Below, one piece after another: positions 1 through 5,748 of a stretch of DNA of 7,270 nt. The stretch is from Paucimonas sp. (GTDB lineage Bacteria; Pseudomonadota; Gammaproteobacteria; Burkholderiales; Burkholderiaceae_D): positions 1 through 7,270 of the forward strand of contig JAQSWC010000088.1 of assembly GCA_029266815.1 (NCBI GenBank), written 5' to 3'. The position numbers and the translations under genes are program-made. The number at the start of each line of letters is the position of its first letter. The first letter of the stretch is position 1. The notes beneath the pieces are model-generated. The model was not told the origin of the DNA, did no database searches, and was given only the letters and a program-made list of their open reading frames with translations.

Positions 1-5
1 CCGAC

Positions 6-773
6 ATGAGCTCCCTGCGCCTCCCCTCCATTTTCGCGTTGCTGATCCTGCTGGCGGCGGGAGCGTGTGCGCCTGTTTTTGGCGCGGAAGGCGCTCGGAA
101 GAGAGCGGAAAATGCAGCTGCAGCCAGCGAGCCAACCACTCGGGGCAGCGAGTGGGTCAGCTATCGCGACGCTTACATGCAGATGATACGTTTCGAGAAG
201 TACGGCAAGCCCAAGCACTTGATCCAGCAGCACTACCAGGTATCCCCCAGGAGCAGGGATGCATCGCTGGAGGGCGTCGTGCTGACCTTATCCGGATCAT
301 CGAGCAATCTGAGTCTGGCTCTCGATGCGGCTGGGCGAGCGGTATTTCCTTTTTTGAAGTCGGCTTACGACGATAATGCGCGCCTGCTCTTGAATCGCCG
401 AGCCGGGCTTTACGAGCTGCATCCACGTATTTCTATCATTCCCCGGCCAGACGGCATCTATGACATCAGCGACTTGCGTGCAGCCTGCGACCAGGCGCTA
501 AACTACCTACGGTATGCCGGCGCGCCTTCATTCAGAGATCGACAGTGCGTCGGTGTGCGCTTTTCCTATTATCCGTCAGTCGGTGAAGTGAACGCCGGTT
601 TTGCCGGCGCCAACGCAGCCCCTGTCCCGCTTCCAGTGGAGCCTGGAAGTGCCTTCCCGGATGAGTCCTCAACAATATTCAAGACTGTGAACCTGCATTT
701 TGCCGAATGGCCGGAGAAAGGCCGCGTTATCCTTCAAAGCATGCCGGCGGTGGTGGCGCCGCTCTTCAAATAA
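6..773 (+). CDS. Exported protein of unknown function
   Basis: A 255-residue protein that I do not recognise. Residues 1-26 form a signal sequence: Arg5, then a long Leu/Ile/Ala stretch ending in AGACAPVFGAEG. Signal peptidase I could cleave near Gly26/Ala27. Cys21 gives a poor lipobox (AGAC, no Leu at -3), so a lipoprotein is possible but less likely. Residues 27-45 are Ala/charged and look like a linker. The rest is a soluble domain rich in beta-type segments. Two cysteines (in RAACDQAL and DRQCVGV) could form a periplasmic disulfide. Only five bases precede the ATG, so no ribosome site can be seen and an upstream in-frame start cannot be excluded. The gene faces the SPFH operon and shares a terminator with it. 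It is a real gene by length, signal peptide and codon use; its function is unknown. Confidence 0.8.
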   Translation: MSSLRLPSIFALLILLAAGACAPVFGAEGARKRAENAAAASEPTTRGSEWVSYRDAYMQMIRFEKYGKPKHLIQQHYQVSPRSRDASLEGVVLTLSGSSSNLSLALDAAGRAVFPFLKSAYDDNARLLLNRRAGLYELHPRISIIPRPDGIYDISDLRAACDQALNYLRYAGAPSFRDRQCVGVRFSYYPSVGEVNAGFAGANAAPVPLPVEPGSAFPDESSTIFKTVNLHFAEWPEKGRVILQSMPAVVAPLFK

Positions 774-780
774 GGGCATG

Positions 781-806
781 AAAATAGGCGGGTGAGCCCG
801 CCTTTC
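781..806. terminator. Bidirectional terminator between convergent genes
   Basis: A perfect 6-bp GC stem, GGCGGG (787-792) and CCCGCC (797-802), encloses a TGAG tetraloop. It is extended by an A-T pair (786/803). On the + strand it is followed by TTTC. On the minus strand it is followed by TATTTT, the better U-tract. It lies 13 bases after the stop of the left gene and about 60 bases after the stop of the SPFH gene, so it can end both convergent transcripts. Confidence 0.8.
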
Positions 807-861
807 ATCCAGCTCCGCCAAACATGCATAGCACTCCGACGGAGCCAAAGACCGGTCCCGC

Positions 862-1653
862 TTACTTGATGTTCACGAAGGGTACGGCTCCTCCGGAAAC
901 GTTCGGCAGACGCCCATCCCATTTCTCGATCGCCATCCGCTGGTTTTCCATTTCGCGCAAACGAATCAACTCCGGTGTGACTTGCTGACGCTGAGCTGCA
1001 AGTGCCTCGGCCTCTGCTTTTGCCTGCGTCACCTTCTGCCTGGCCTCCACCTCGATGCGTTGAAGATCGCGTTCCGCTTTCAGCTTGAGCTGCTCAGCGG
1101 TGGTTTTCGCTTCGATCGCGTCGTTGAACGATTTCGAGAAATTGAAATTCACGATGGAGAATTCATCGACCACAATGCCGTGGCGGCTTAGTCGCTCCTT
1201 TAACAGCATGACGATCTGATCACGTATCTCGGTTCGTTTGGCGATCAGCTCTTCCGCCGTGAAACGCGCTGTGACCGCTTTTACTGCTTCCTGTACTGAA
1301 GGAATGATGATGCGTTCGCCGGGCTCGTTGCCGAGATCTCGGAACACGGCAACGGCCGATTCTGGCCGGATGTGATAGTTGAGTGCTACGCGGGTATGCA
1401 CCGTTTGCAGGTCACGCGACGCGGCATCACCTTCTACTTCGCCTTTCTGGATGGAGACGTTGACAAGATTCAGTGTCTGCGCAATCGGAATGCGGAAGTG
1501 GATGCCTTCGGACAAGACTTCATTGGAAGGATTGCCGAAGGTCGTCATCACGCCACGGTGTCCGGCCGGAACCGAGGCGAACGGCGCCAGCAGCCAGATG
1601 AGTACCAATATGAAAATCACGCCCGCGATATTCGCGCCCAGTCTGCTTATCAT
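862..1653 (-). CDS. Prohibitin/SPFH (Band 7) family membrane protein
   Basis: A 263-residue SPFH protein. Such proteins oligomerise on the inner membrane and often organise proteases or membrane microdomains. Residues 9-28 form one hydrophobic membrane anchor. It is followed by VPAGHRGVMTTFG, the family hallmark at the start of the Band 7 domain (about 29-180). The segment rich in Lys/Glu/Ala from about 178 to 225 should be a coiled coil. The C-terminal EKWDGRLPNV is typical of bacterial prohibitin-like members. The length is normal for the group. I start at the second Met (MISRLG), because AAGGGAG lies six bases before it but directly touches the first ATG at 1657-1659. It is the second gene of an operon, 22 bases after the secreted protein gene. 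A direct partnership with that protein is an inference; no protease gene (HflC/FtsH type) is visible nearby. Confidence 0.92.
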   Translation of the reverse strand: MISRLGANIAGVIFILVLIWLLAPFASVPAGHRGVMTTFGNPSNEVLSEGIHFRIPIAQTLNLVNVSIQKGEVEGDAASRDLQTVHTRVALNYHIRPESAVAVFRDLGNEPGERIIIPSVQEAVKAVTARFTAEELIAKRTEIRDQIVMLLKERLSRHGIVVDEFSIVNFNFSKSFNDAIEAKTTAEQLKLKAERDLQRIEVEARQKVTQAKAEAEALAAQRQQVTPELIRLREMENQRMAIEKWDGRLPNVSGGAVPFVNIK

Positions 1654-1659
1654 TGTCAT

Positions 1660-1666
1660 CTCCCTT
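1660..1666 (-). promoter_or_regulatory. Shine-Dalgarno that decides the SPFH start
   Basis: AAGGGAG on the minus strand abuts the ATG at 1657-1659 (spacing 0) but is six bases from the ATG at 1651-1653. The spacing favours the second ATG. The protein loses only Met-Thr by this choice. Confidence 0.65.
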
Positions 1667-1675
1667 GATCGTTGA

Positions 1676-2200
1676 TTATTTGGTCACCTGCACACGGCCG
1701 TCGGCCAGATAGCCTGCTTTGCGCAGCTGTTGAATATAGGCAACGTCGTTCTTCCAATCTATCGTGACGTCGAGCTTGCCGGTCGGTTTTTCGGAGGCCG
1801 CCTGCAGCCGGAATTCATGTGTGCCTTCATCCATCATATGGTTCATGGAATCGCCGAAGTCTTCGTCGATCGCGAGGATGACATCTTTTCGCGCGACCGA
1901 CAATTGCGGCCGGAATACGCTGCCGAACTGCTTGCCATTCACGTAGAGCACCACGCGAAATTGCTTACCGCCCGCGGGCTGTGGGCCGACGCTGTCGGTC
2001 AGACAGGCAAGTGCGAACATAGGCTTGCCGAACTCCAGTTGAGTCACCGGCTTGGGCAAGGGATCGTCACGGCTGATTTCACGATCATAGAACGTGAAGG
2101 TGCCAGGTGTTTTGCCGGCACACAGGTCCGCGGCAAAGCCGGGAAGCGCAGTGAGAGACAAGGCCAGCAGGACGGTGAATCCAGATATTTTCTTGTTCAT
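1676..2200 (-). CDS. Secreted protein of unknown function
   Basis: A 174-residue protein. MNKK starts a classical signal peptide with a hydrophobic core to about residue 19 and the processing site PGFA|ADLC near residue 23. The mature part is about 150 residues. It has two cysteines (Cys27, Cys65) that could pair in the periplasm, and beta-type segments such as FRVVLYVNGKQFGSVFRP and THEFRLQAA, which suggest a small beta-sandwich. I do not recognise a family. The start is supported by GGAG five bases upstream. It is the first gene of an operon with the SPFH gene downstream and has a recognisable promoter 40 bases before the ATG. The context suggests an envelope role. A binding or chaperone function would be guesswork. 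Confidence 0.85.
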   Translation of the reverse strand: MNKKISGFTVLLALSLTALPGFAADLCAGKTPGTFTFYDREISRDDPLPKPVTQLEFGKPMFALACLTDSVGPQPAGGKQFRVVLYVNGKQFGSVFRPQLSVARKDVILAIDEDFGDSMNHMMDEGTHEFRLQAASEKPTGKLDVTIDWKNDVAYIQQLRKAGYLADGRVQVTK

Positions 2201-2239
2201 TCCTTCTCCCGGTAGTTATTTAAGGAAACTGCCGGGTTG

Positions 2240-2248
2240 ATTCTAGCA
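2240..2248 (-). promoter_or_regulatory. Extended -10 promoter for the secreted protein/SPFH operon
   Basis: The minus strand reads TGCTAGAAT: a TAGAAT -10 (5 of 6 to TATAAT) with the TGn extension at the correct place. It lies 40 bases upstream of the ATG at 2200, giving a leader of roughly 30 bases. The expected -35 region, around 2263-2268, has no good TTGACA but carries the CATGCA repeats, which fits an extended -10 or an activated promoter. Confidence 0.45.
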
Positions 2249-2260
2249 AGCTTCTTTTGC

Positions 2261-2283
2261 CATGCATCCATGCATTTCATGCA
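2261..2283. repeat. Three CATGCA direct repeats in the divergent promoter region
   Basis: CATGCA occurs at 2261-2266, 2269-2274 and 2278-2283, with offsets of 8 and 9 bases. The first two copies continue to CATGCAT, whose ATGCAT core is itself palindromic. The cluster overlies the expected -35 region of the minus-strand promoter and lies about 90-110 bases before the + strand stress gene. It may be a regulator site, but a chance repeat is possible. Confidence 0.4.
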
Positions 2284-2302
2284 CAGGGAACTCCGGGTGA
2301 GC

Positions 2303-2318
2303 TTGACACTCTTCTAAT
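2303..2318 (+). promoter_or_regulatory. Possible promoter elements for the stress protein gene
   Basis: A perfect TTGACA (2303-2308) is present, but no good -10 lies 16-18 bases further on. A TCTAAT (2313-2318, 5 of 6 to TATAAT) is present, but it sits too close to that TTGACA and has no matching -35 of its own. This may reflect an alternative sigma factor such as the stationary-phase one. The start of transcription cannot be settled from sequence. Confidence 0.25.
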
Positions 2319-2371
2319 CGAGAAGCGGGATTCACACAGAATTCTGAGTCAGCCTGATTGAAGGAGAGGAC

Positions 2372-2872
2372 ATGGATATTCAAACCCAGCGCGACGAAGG
2401 ATTGCAGAAGGTTGCCGAGCTGATCAGTGACATCAAGTTCGCCATGATGACTACCGAGGACGAGTCGGGCACGCTGCGCAGCCGTCCGATGACGACCCTG
2501 CAAATGGATGCCAACGGCACCTTGTGGTTCTTCACCTCGGTTTCTTCGCCCAAGGTAGAGGAGATGAATTCCCACCACGATATCAATCTCAGCTATTCGC
2601 GCACCGACAAGCAGGATTATCTGTCGGTATCAGGCACCGGAGAAATCGTCAGGGACAAGGCGAAGATGGCAGAGTTGTGGACGCCCTGGATCAAGCCGTG
2701 GTTTCCGAACGGGCTCGACGATCCCGACCTGGTGCTGATGAAGGTCACAGTCACGCAGGCGGAATACTGGGATTCTCCCGGCAGTGCCGTCGTCAGGTTG
2801 TACGGACTTGCCAAGGGCATTGTCACGGGCAATACGGATGCGCTTGGCGAAAACAAGAAAATCGTCAGATAG
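2372..2872 (+). CDS. General stress protein 26-like, PNPOx-fold flavin-binding protein
   Basis: A 166-residue cytoplasmic protein of the pyridoxamine 5'-phosphate oxidase-like split-barrel group, in the general stress protein subfamily (Pyrid_ox_like). Family marks are LRSRPMT at 35-41, LWFFT at 51-55, the strand YLSVSGTGEIVRD at 83-95, LWTPWIKPWFPNG at 102-114 and EYWDSP at 131-136. Relatives bind FMN or FAD as dimers and are often induced by stress; their reactions are mostly unknown, and vitamin B6 synthesis should not be assumed. AGGAG sits five bases before the ATG and fixes the start. The last 8 bases overlap the end of the convergent hydrolase gene, with no terminator between them. It is a single-gene unit divergent from the SPFH operon. 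Confidence 0.93.
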   Translation: MDIQTQRDEGLQKVAELISDIKFAMMTTEDESGTLRSRPMTTLQMDANGTLWFFTSVSSPKVEEMNSHHDINLSYSRTDKQDYLSVSGTGEIVRDKAKMAELWTPWIKPWFPNGLDDPDLVLMKVTVTQAEYWDSPGSAVVRLYGLAKGIVTGNTDALGENKKIVR

Positions 2873-3758
2873 CCGGCAGTGTTTTTTCTTGCCGGTTGAG
2901 GAAATCGAGCAGGGCGCTGCTGACTTCCTCCGGCGCTTCGTTCTGAACCCAATGGCCTGCATCGGCAATGCGCCGGATTTCGCTCTGTGAACAAAAGCGG
3001 TCTATGCCGTCCAGCAGAGAAAGGTCGAGCGCCGCGTCTTGTTCGCCCCAGACAATCAATGCAGGCACGGTCACAGTGACGGGTTTCGACGGCTTGATCG
3101 GAAAGGCCAGATTTGCGCGGTAATAGTTCAAGGCTGCGGTCAGCGAACCCGGCCGCGACAGGGCTTGGACATATCCTTCTGCGTCCTCTTCGGAAAATGA
3201 GCCTTTCCTGACGGGGGAATGCAAAAAAATGCGTCTCAAGTTGGCGAAGCCATTTTTAGAGAGCCAGCGTTCGGGCAGGAAGGGAAGCAGGAAGAAGGCA
3301 ATATATGCGCTGCGAAGCCACTGGCGGCTACGCCATAGTTTTTCTTTGTAGATCTGCAGGTGCGGCGCGTTCATGATCGTCAGGCTGGCGACGATGTCAG
3401 GATGCTCCGCCGCAACCTGCCACGCGATGACGCCGCCCCAGTCATGTCCCACTACATGAAGACGCGGACAACCTGTGCATTTCGCAATGGCTGCAACATC
3501 CGAAACGAGATTGGCGAGCGAATAAGCCTTTTTTCCGGAAGGAATGTCGGAGAGTCCATAGCCGCGCAGATCGGGCGTCCATGACGAATACCCTGCTTCC
3601 ACCAGCGGAGCAACCTGATGCCGCCACGATTGGTGGTTTTCGGGAAAGCCATGCAAAAGCAGAACAGGCATGCCTTCACCTGACACGCTCACATGCAGTT
3701 TCACATCCCCGTTACGGACCTTGTAGATCTTTACCTGTCTTGATGTTTTGTCGTTCAC
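2865..3758 (-). CDS. Alpha/beta hydrolase, epoxide hydrolase-like
   Basis: A 297-residue enzyme from the GTG start. The oxyanion motif HGFPE is at 36-40 and the nucleophile motif GHDWGG holds Asp106. Asp241 follows WGEQ and is the likely acid; His269 in AGHWVQ is the base. An Asp nucleophile in HDWGG and cap-domain tyrosines (NYYRAN, 211-216) match soluble epoxide hydrolases; dehalogenases are the main alternative. The natural substrate is unknown and the protein is probably cytoplasmic. The open frame continues upstream to an ATG at 3851, but that adds 31 residues of Arg/Cys-rich, non-family sequence, overlaps the YkvA gene by 53 bases and has no ribosome site. The GTG at 3756-3758 fits the family length, though its own Shine-Dalgarno is weak, so the start is uncertain. 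It lies 40 bases after the YkvA stop and may be cotranscribed with it. Confidence 0.9.
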   Translation of the reverse strand: MNDKTSRQVKIYKVRNGDVKLHVSVSGEGMPVLLLHGFPENHQSWRHQVAPLVEAGYSSWTPDLRGYGLSDIPSGKKAYSLANLVSDVAAIAKCTGCPRLHVVGHDWGGVIAWQVAAEHPDIVASLTIMNAPHLQIYKEKLWRSRQWLRSAYIAFFLLPFLPERWLSKNGFANLRRIFLHSPVRKGSFSEEDAEGYVQALSRPGSLTAALNYYRANLAFPIKPSKPVTVTVPALIVWGEQDAALDLSLLDGIDRFCSQSEIRRIADAGHWVQNEAPEEVSSALLDFLNRQEKTLPAI

Positions 3759-3798
3759 GGCCAAGACTTTCGCTCGAGAAGCCGTGAGCTTAATGGAT

Positions 3799-4089
3799 TT
3801 ACCGGGGCGAAAGCCAACCCTGCGCGCGCAGGCGTACGTCGTGCAAGACATTCGCCGGCAGATGTTTCAGGAGGAAGGGAACGCCAAAGGCAGCGACCAG
3901 AATGTCATCGGTCCAGCCAAAAATGGCGAACCAGTCAGGAAGGACGTCGATGGGGCTCAGGAGATAGGCGAACAGCAATACGGCGCCTACCTTGACGGCG
4001 CCGGGTGTATCCGGATGGCGGCATGCGAGCAGCAGAGCAACCAGATCGCGCCCGGTACGGCGCAGAATCCTGAAAAGACGAATGAACAT
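3799..4089 (-). CDS. DUF1232/YkvA family small membrane protein
   Basis: A 96-residue protein with the DUF1232 signature SPIDVLPDW at 45-53, followed by the Asp pair at 61-62 (GWTDDILV). Hydrophobic stretches at about 33-44 and 63-75 suggest membrane insertion. The N-terminus is basic (RLFRILRRTGR). The family is widespread and its function is unsettled. The start is fixed by a near-perfect AGGAGG four bases before the ATG at 4087-4089. The frame stays open to 4167, but that extension would run through a strong hairpin and lacks a ribosome site. The likely hydrolase start lies 40 bases downstream, so the two may share an mRNA. Its leader contains a terminator-like structure. Confidence 0.9.
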   Translation of the reverse strand: MFIRLFRILRRTGRDLVALLLACRHPDTPGAVKVGAVLLFAYLLSPIDVLPDWFAIFGWTDDILVAAFGVPFLLKHLPANVLHDVRLRAQGWLSPR

Positions 4090-4093
4090 GAGT

Positions 4094-4099
4094 CCTCCT
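4094..4099 (-). promoter_or_regulatory. Strong Shine-Dalgarno of the YkvA gene
   Basis: AGGAGG on the minus strand, four bases from the ATG. It selects the 96-residue start over the longer open frame beginning at 4167. Confidence 0.85.
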
Positions 4100-4131
4100 G
4101 AAACAGAGAAACTTAGGCAAGCGGGAAAGAA

Positions 4132-4171
4132 AAAAGTGCCCCTGCTGCCGGTATTTGTGAGCAGCACTTTT
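4132..4171 (-). terminator. Hairpin with T-tract in the leader of the YkvA gene
   Basis: AAAAGTGC (4132-4139) pairs perfectly with GCACTTTT (4164-4171). After a CCC bulge the stem continues with TGCT (4143-4146) and AGCA (4160-4163). Read on the minus strand, the descending arm ends in GCACTTTTTTC, a Rho-independent terminator layout. It lies 43 bases before the YkvA ATG. It could stop minus-strand readthrough from the DUF1993 side, or act as an attenuator if the YkvA promoter is further upstream. On the + strand it also ends in TTTT, but no + gene ends here. Confidence 0.55.
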
Positions 4172-4239
4172 CCTGTTTGAAAACGAACACAATTCTGTTT
4201 GCCGATGTTGGGAATTATTCAAGCCCGCCTCCTGTCCAT

Positions 4240-4262
4240 TCCATGTCCGATCAACACATGGA
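4240..4262 (+). promoter_or_regulatory. Inverted repeat covering part of the small gene's ribosome site
   Basis: TCCATGT (4240-4246) and ACATGGA (4256-4262) are perfect complements separated by nine bases. The right arm includes the first three bases of the GGAG Shine-Dalgarno at 4260-4263. The fold could modulate translation, or the site could be an operator. The evidence is structural only. Confidence 0.35.
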
Positions 4263-4270
4263 GACATGAC

Positions 4271-4450
4271 ATGGCTAATACCCGAAGCAGCTCGCCCAGC
4301 AAAGCGAACGAGAAAACCGAAGCAGAAGCAAAATCCGCCGACGGAAAGGCAGGCAAGGGCGCCAAGAGCAGCCATGATTCGATGAGTCACGTGAAAGCAG
4401 GCTCGCGCCAGGGTGCCGGCGGCGGGAAAAAGCAAGAGAGGCATCACTGA
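4271..4450 (+). CDS. Small, basic, probably disordered protein (59 aa)
   Basis: A 59-residue protein of a family I do not recognise. It contains no Leu, Ile, Phe, Trp, Tyr or Cys. It has 12 Lys/Arg against 6 Asp/Glu, plus four His, and is otherwise Ala, Ser and Gly. It should be disordered, cytoplasmic and possibly nucleic-acid associated; that last point is inference from charge alone. The tail is GAGGGKKQERHH. GGAG lies seven bases before the ATG. An in-frame ATG at 4199 would add 24 residues without a visible ribosome site and unlike the rest. G/C-rich third positions, a good ribosome site and a strong terminator 56 bases after the stop together argue for a real gene. It stands alone on the + strand, divergent from the YkvA gene and convergent with the DUF1993 gene. 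Stress-linked small proteins have similar composition, but I claim no homology. Confidence 0.72.
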   Translation: MANTRSSSPSKANEKTEAEAKSADGKAGKGAKSSHDSMSHVKAGSRQGAGGGKKQERHH

Positions 4451-4505
4451 TCGCTTGAACGGAAGTCTCTCTGTTCCAGAACACGAAAGTTTCTTCGAGA
4501 TTGTG

Positions 4506-4541
4506 AGCAAGCCACATCAATGATTGTGTGGCTTGCTTTTT
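4506..4541 (+). terminator. Strong intrinsic terminator of the 59-residue gene
   Basis: A perfect 11-bp stem, AGCAAGCCACA (4506-4516) and TGTGGCTTGCT (4527-4537), has a 10-base loop and runs straight into TTTTT (4537-4541) and a further CCCTTTT. On the minus strand no U-tract follows, so it mainly serves the + strand gene. Confidence 0.93.
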
Positions 4542-4610
4542 CCCTTTTCTACTCACTCAGCTCGCCTGTGAGCGGCTGTCAGATGGTCAGCAGATAGCGG
4601 TAATTCAACC

Positions 4611-5117
4611 TCATGCCGCCATGTAGTCACGCTTGCCGATTTCTATACCGTTGTGCCGCAGAATCGCGTATGTGGTGGTTACATGAAAGAAAAACTGCGG
4701 AAGTCCATAATGCAGCAGATAGTCTTGCCCCACCATACGGCGTTCACGCGGCGTCCCGGGCTGTAGCAGAATCTCGCGCGCTTCGCTGCCGTCGATCGAT
4801 GCCGCATCCAGACCTTGTATGAACGAGACAGTCCTGGCGATGCGCGCATGCAGTTCTTCGAAAGTTTGCTCGCTGTCTTCATAAGACGGCACCTCCACGC
4901 CGGCGAGGCGCGCCGATACGCTCTTGGCGAAATCGGCCGCGATCTGCACTTGTCGTATCAGAGGAAACATGTCGGGATAAAGACGAGCCTGCAGCAGCAC
5001 CGACGGATCGATTTTCTTTTCAGTGGCATGCGCTTCAGCCTTGGACAGGATGGCGTCAAGGCCATTGAGGAAACGGGTAAAGACGGGAACCGATGCGGCG
5101 TGCATGGTGATGGACAT
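4611..5117 (-). CDS. DUF1993 family protein
   Basis: A 168-residue soluble, mostly helical protein that matches the DUF1993 family. It opens with MSITMHAASVPVFTRFLNGL, carries the conserved RLYPDMFPL segment (45-53) and QVQIAADF (56-63), and ends with LPQFFFHVTTTYAILRHNG (139-157). The length equals the family norm. Members are predicted four-helix bundles related in fold to DinB-like proteins. No reaction is established. The start is set by GAGGAG five bases before the ATG at 5115-5117; the frame is open further upstream to 5225, but that stretch is non-family and overlaps the pilin gene. It is probably a single-gene unit with its own promoter. No convincing minus-strand terminator lies directly behind it; the nearest candidate is the hairpin at 4132-4171. 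Confidence 0.93.
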   Translation of the reverse strand: MSITMHAASVPVFTRFLNGLDAILSKAEAHATEKKIDPSVLLQARLYPDMFPLIRQVQIAADFAKSVSARLAGVEVPSYEDSEQTFEELHARIARTVSFIQGLDAASIDGSEAREILLQPGTPRERRMVGQDYLLHYGLPQFFFHVTTTYAILRHNGIEIGKRDYMAA

Positions 5118-5144
5118 GGCTTCTCCTCGCTGATGGAAGCCGCC

Positions 5145-5150
5145 ATTGTA
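5145..5150 (-). promoter_or_regulatory. -10 box for the DUF1993 gene
   Basis: TACAAT on the minus strand (5 of 6 to TATAAT) lies 27 bases before the ATG, giving a short leader of about 20 bases that still includes the GAGGAG site. The -35 is weak: AGGACG at an 18-base spacing. Confidence 0.4.
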
Positions 5151-5203
5151 ACGAGGCTTGCGGAAACGCGTCCTGCACGGTACGAGGCAGGCGAAAGAGC
5201 AAA

Positions 5204-5719
5204 CTATTTCTTCAGTTGCCGGCACTCGAGCGGCAGATAGATATCTGGCACCGTTGACTGGTTTTCGCCCTGTAGTGTCATTTTCTCCGGCACTTCAGCT
5301 TTGCCGCATACCCATGCCACCGGCACCACGGGCGCATCCGCAACGACCGCCGGCCGCAACGTGAGCACCTTGCCGGCAATCGGCGCCTGGGCCCGATTGC
5401 CGAACGTGATGTGGACCGCGCCATCCTGCACGGAGAGGCGGCTGACATAGTTGTTCACGATTTTGTCTGCGGCCGGCAGACCGGCAGCGGAGTTATCGGC
5501 GGGGAAGTCCTGGGTGGCAGCCCATGCGGCGGAAACGGGCTTCTTAGCTATATCCGCGAGAGGCAATGCGGCTTCTATCTGTTTGCGTATGGTCCGCGCC
5601 TGGAAGGTGGGAATGGCCATCGCCGACAGTATCGCAATGATGGTGACTACAACCATCAATTCGAGCGCGGTGAAACCGTGCATGCGGTGGAGCGCGCGCC
5701 TAGTGCGCTTGAGCTGCAT
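5204..5719 (-). CDS. Type IV pilin-like protein (PilA family)
   Basis: A 171-residue prepilin. A basic 15-residue leader (KRTRR, then RMHG) precedes the type III cleavage site G15|F16. The mature N-terminus FTALELMVVVTIIAILSAMAIP has Phe1 and the essential Glu5 and forms the membrane and fibre-core helix. PilD-type peptidase would cleave and N-methylate it. The globular domain contains DFPADNSAAGLPAAD and YVSRLSVQDGAVHITFGN, the pattern of PilA-type pilins. Cys138 and Cys166 fit the C-terminal disulfide D-loop. FTALE replaces the usual FTLIE, and the region after the helix is more divergent than in typical major pilins. GGAG six bases upstream supports the start. No other pilus assembly gene is present, so assembly must depend on distant loci. 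It may be a minor or accessory pilin. It lies 75 bases downstream of the chitinase. Confidence 0.92.
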   Translation of the reverse strand: MQLKRTRRALHRMHGFTALELMVVVTIIAILSAMAIPTFQARTIRKQIEAALPLADIAKKPVSAAWAATQDFPADNSAAGLPAADKIVNNYVSRLSVQDGAVHITFGNRAQAPIAGKVLTLRPAVVADAPVVPVAWVCGKAEVPEKMTLQGENQSTVPDIYLPLECRQLKK

Positions 5720-5748
5720 CTTGTTCTCCGCTGGTCTTGGGTGATGAA

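Noticed and set aside
1730..2215. 161-codon + strand open frame opposite the secreted protein gene
   Set aside because: No ribosome site and no signal peptide or domain; the minus strand has a signal peptide, a ribosome site and a promoter.
2287..2317. Possible sigma-E/AlgU-type promoter (GGAACTC ... TCTAA) before the stress-protein gene
   Set aside because: The 19-base gap between the elements is longer than the usual 16-17, and the -35 match is incomplete.
2337..2346. CAGAATTCTG 10-bp palindrome
   Set aside because: It is short and close to what chance allows in about 7 kb; there is no second copy or clear promoter relation.
4177..4227. TTGAAA as a -35 for the 59-residue gene
   Set aside because: The sequence 16-18 bases downstream (around GCCGAT) is not a credible -10, so the promoter of this gene remains unidentified.
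3935..4510. 191-codon open frame on the minus strand across the YkvA gene and the 59-residue gene
   Set aside because: It is Arg/Cys/Ser-rich, overlaps the strong terminator at 4506-4541, and is opposite or out of frame with better-supported genes.
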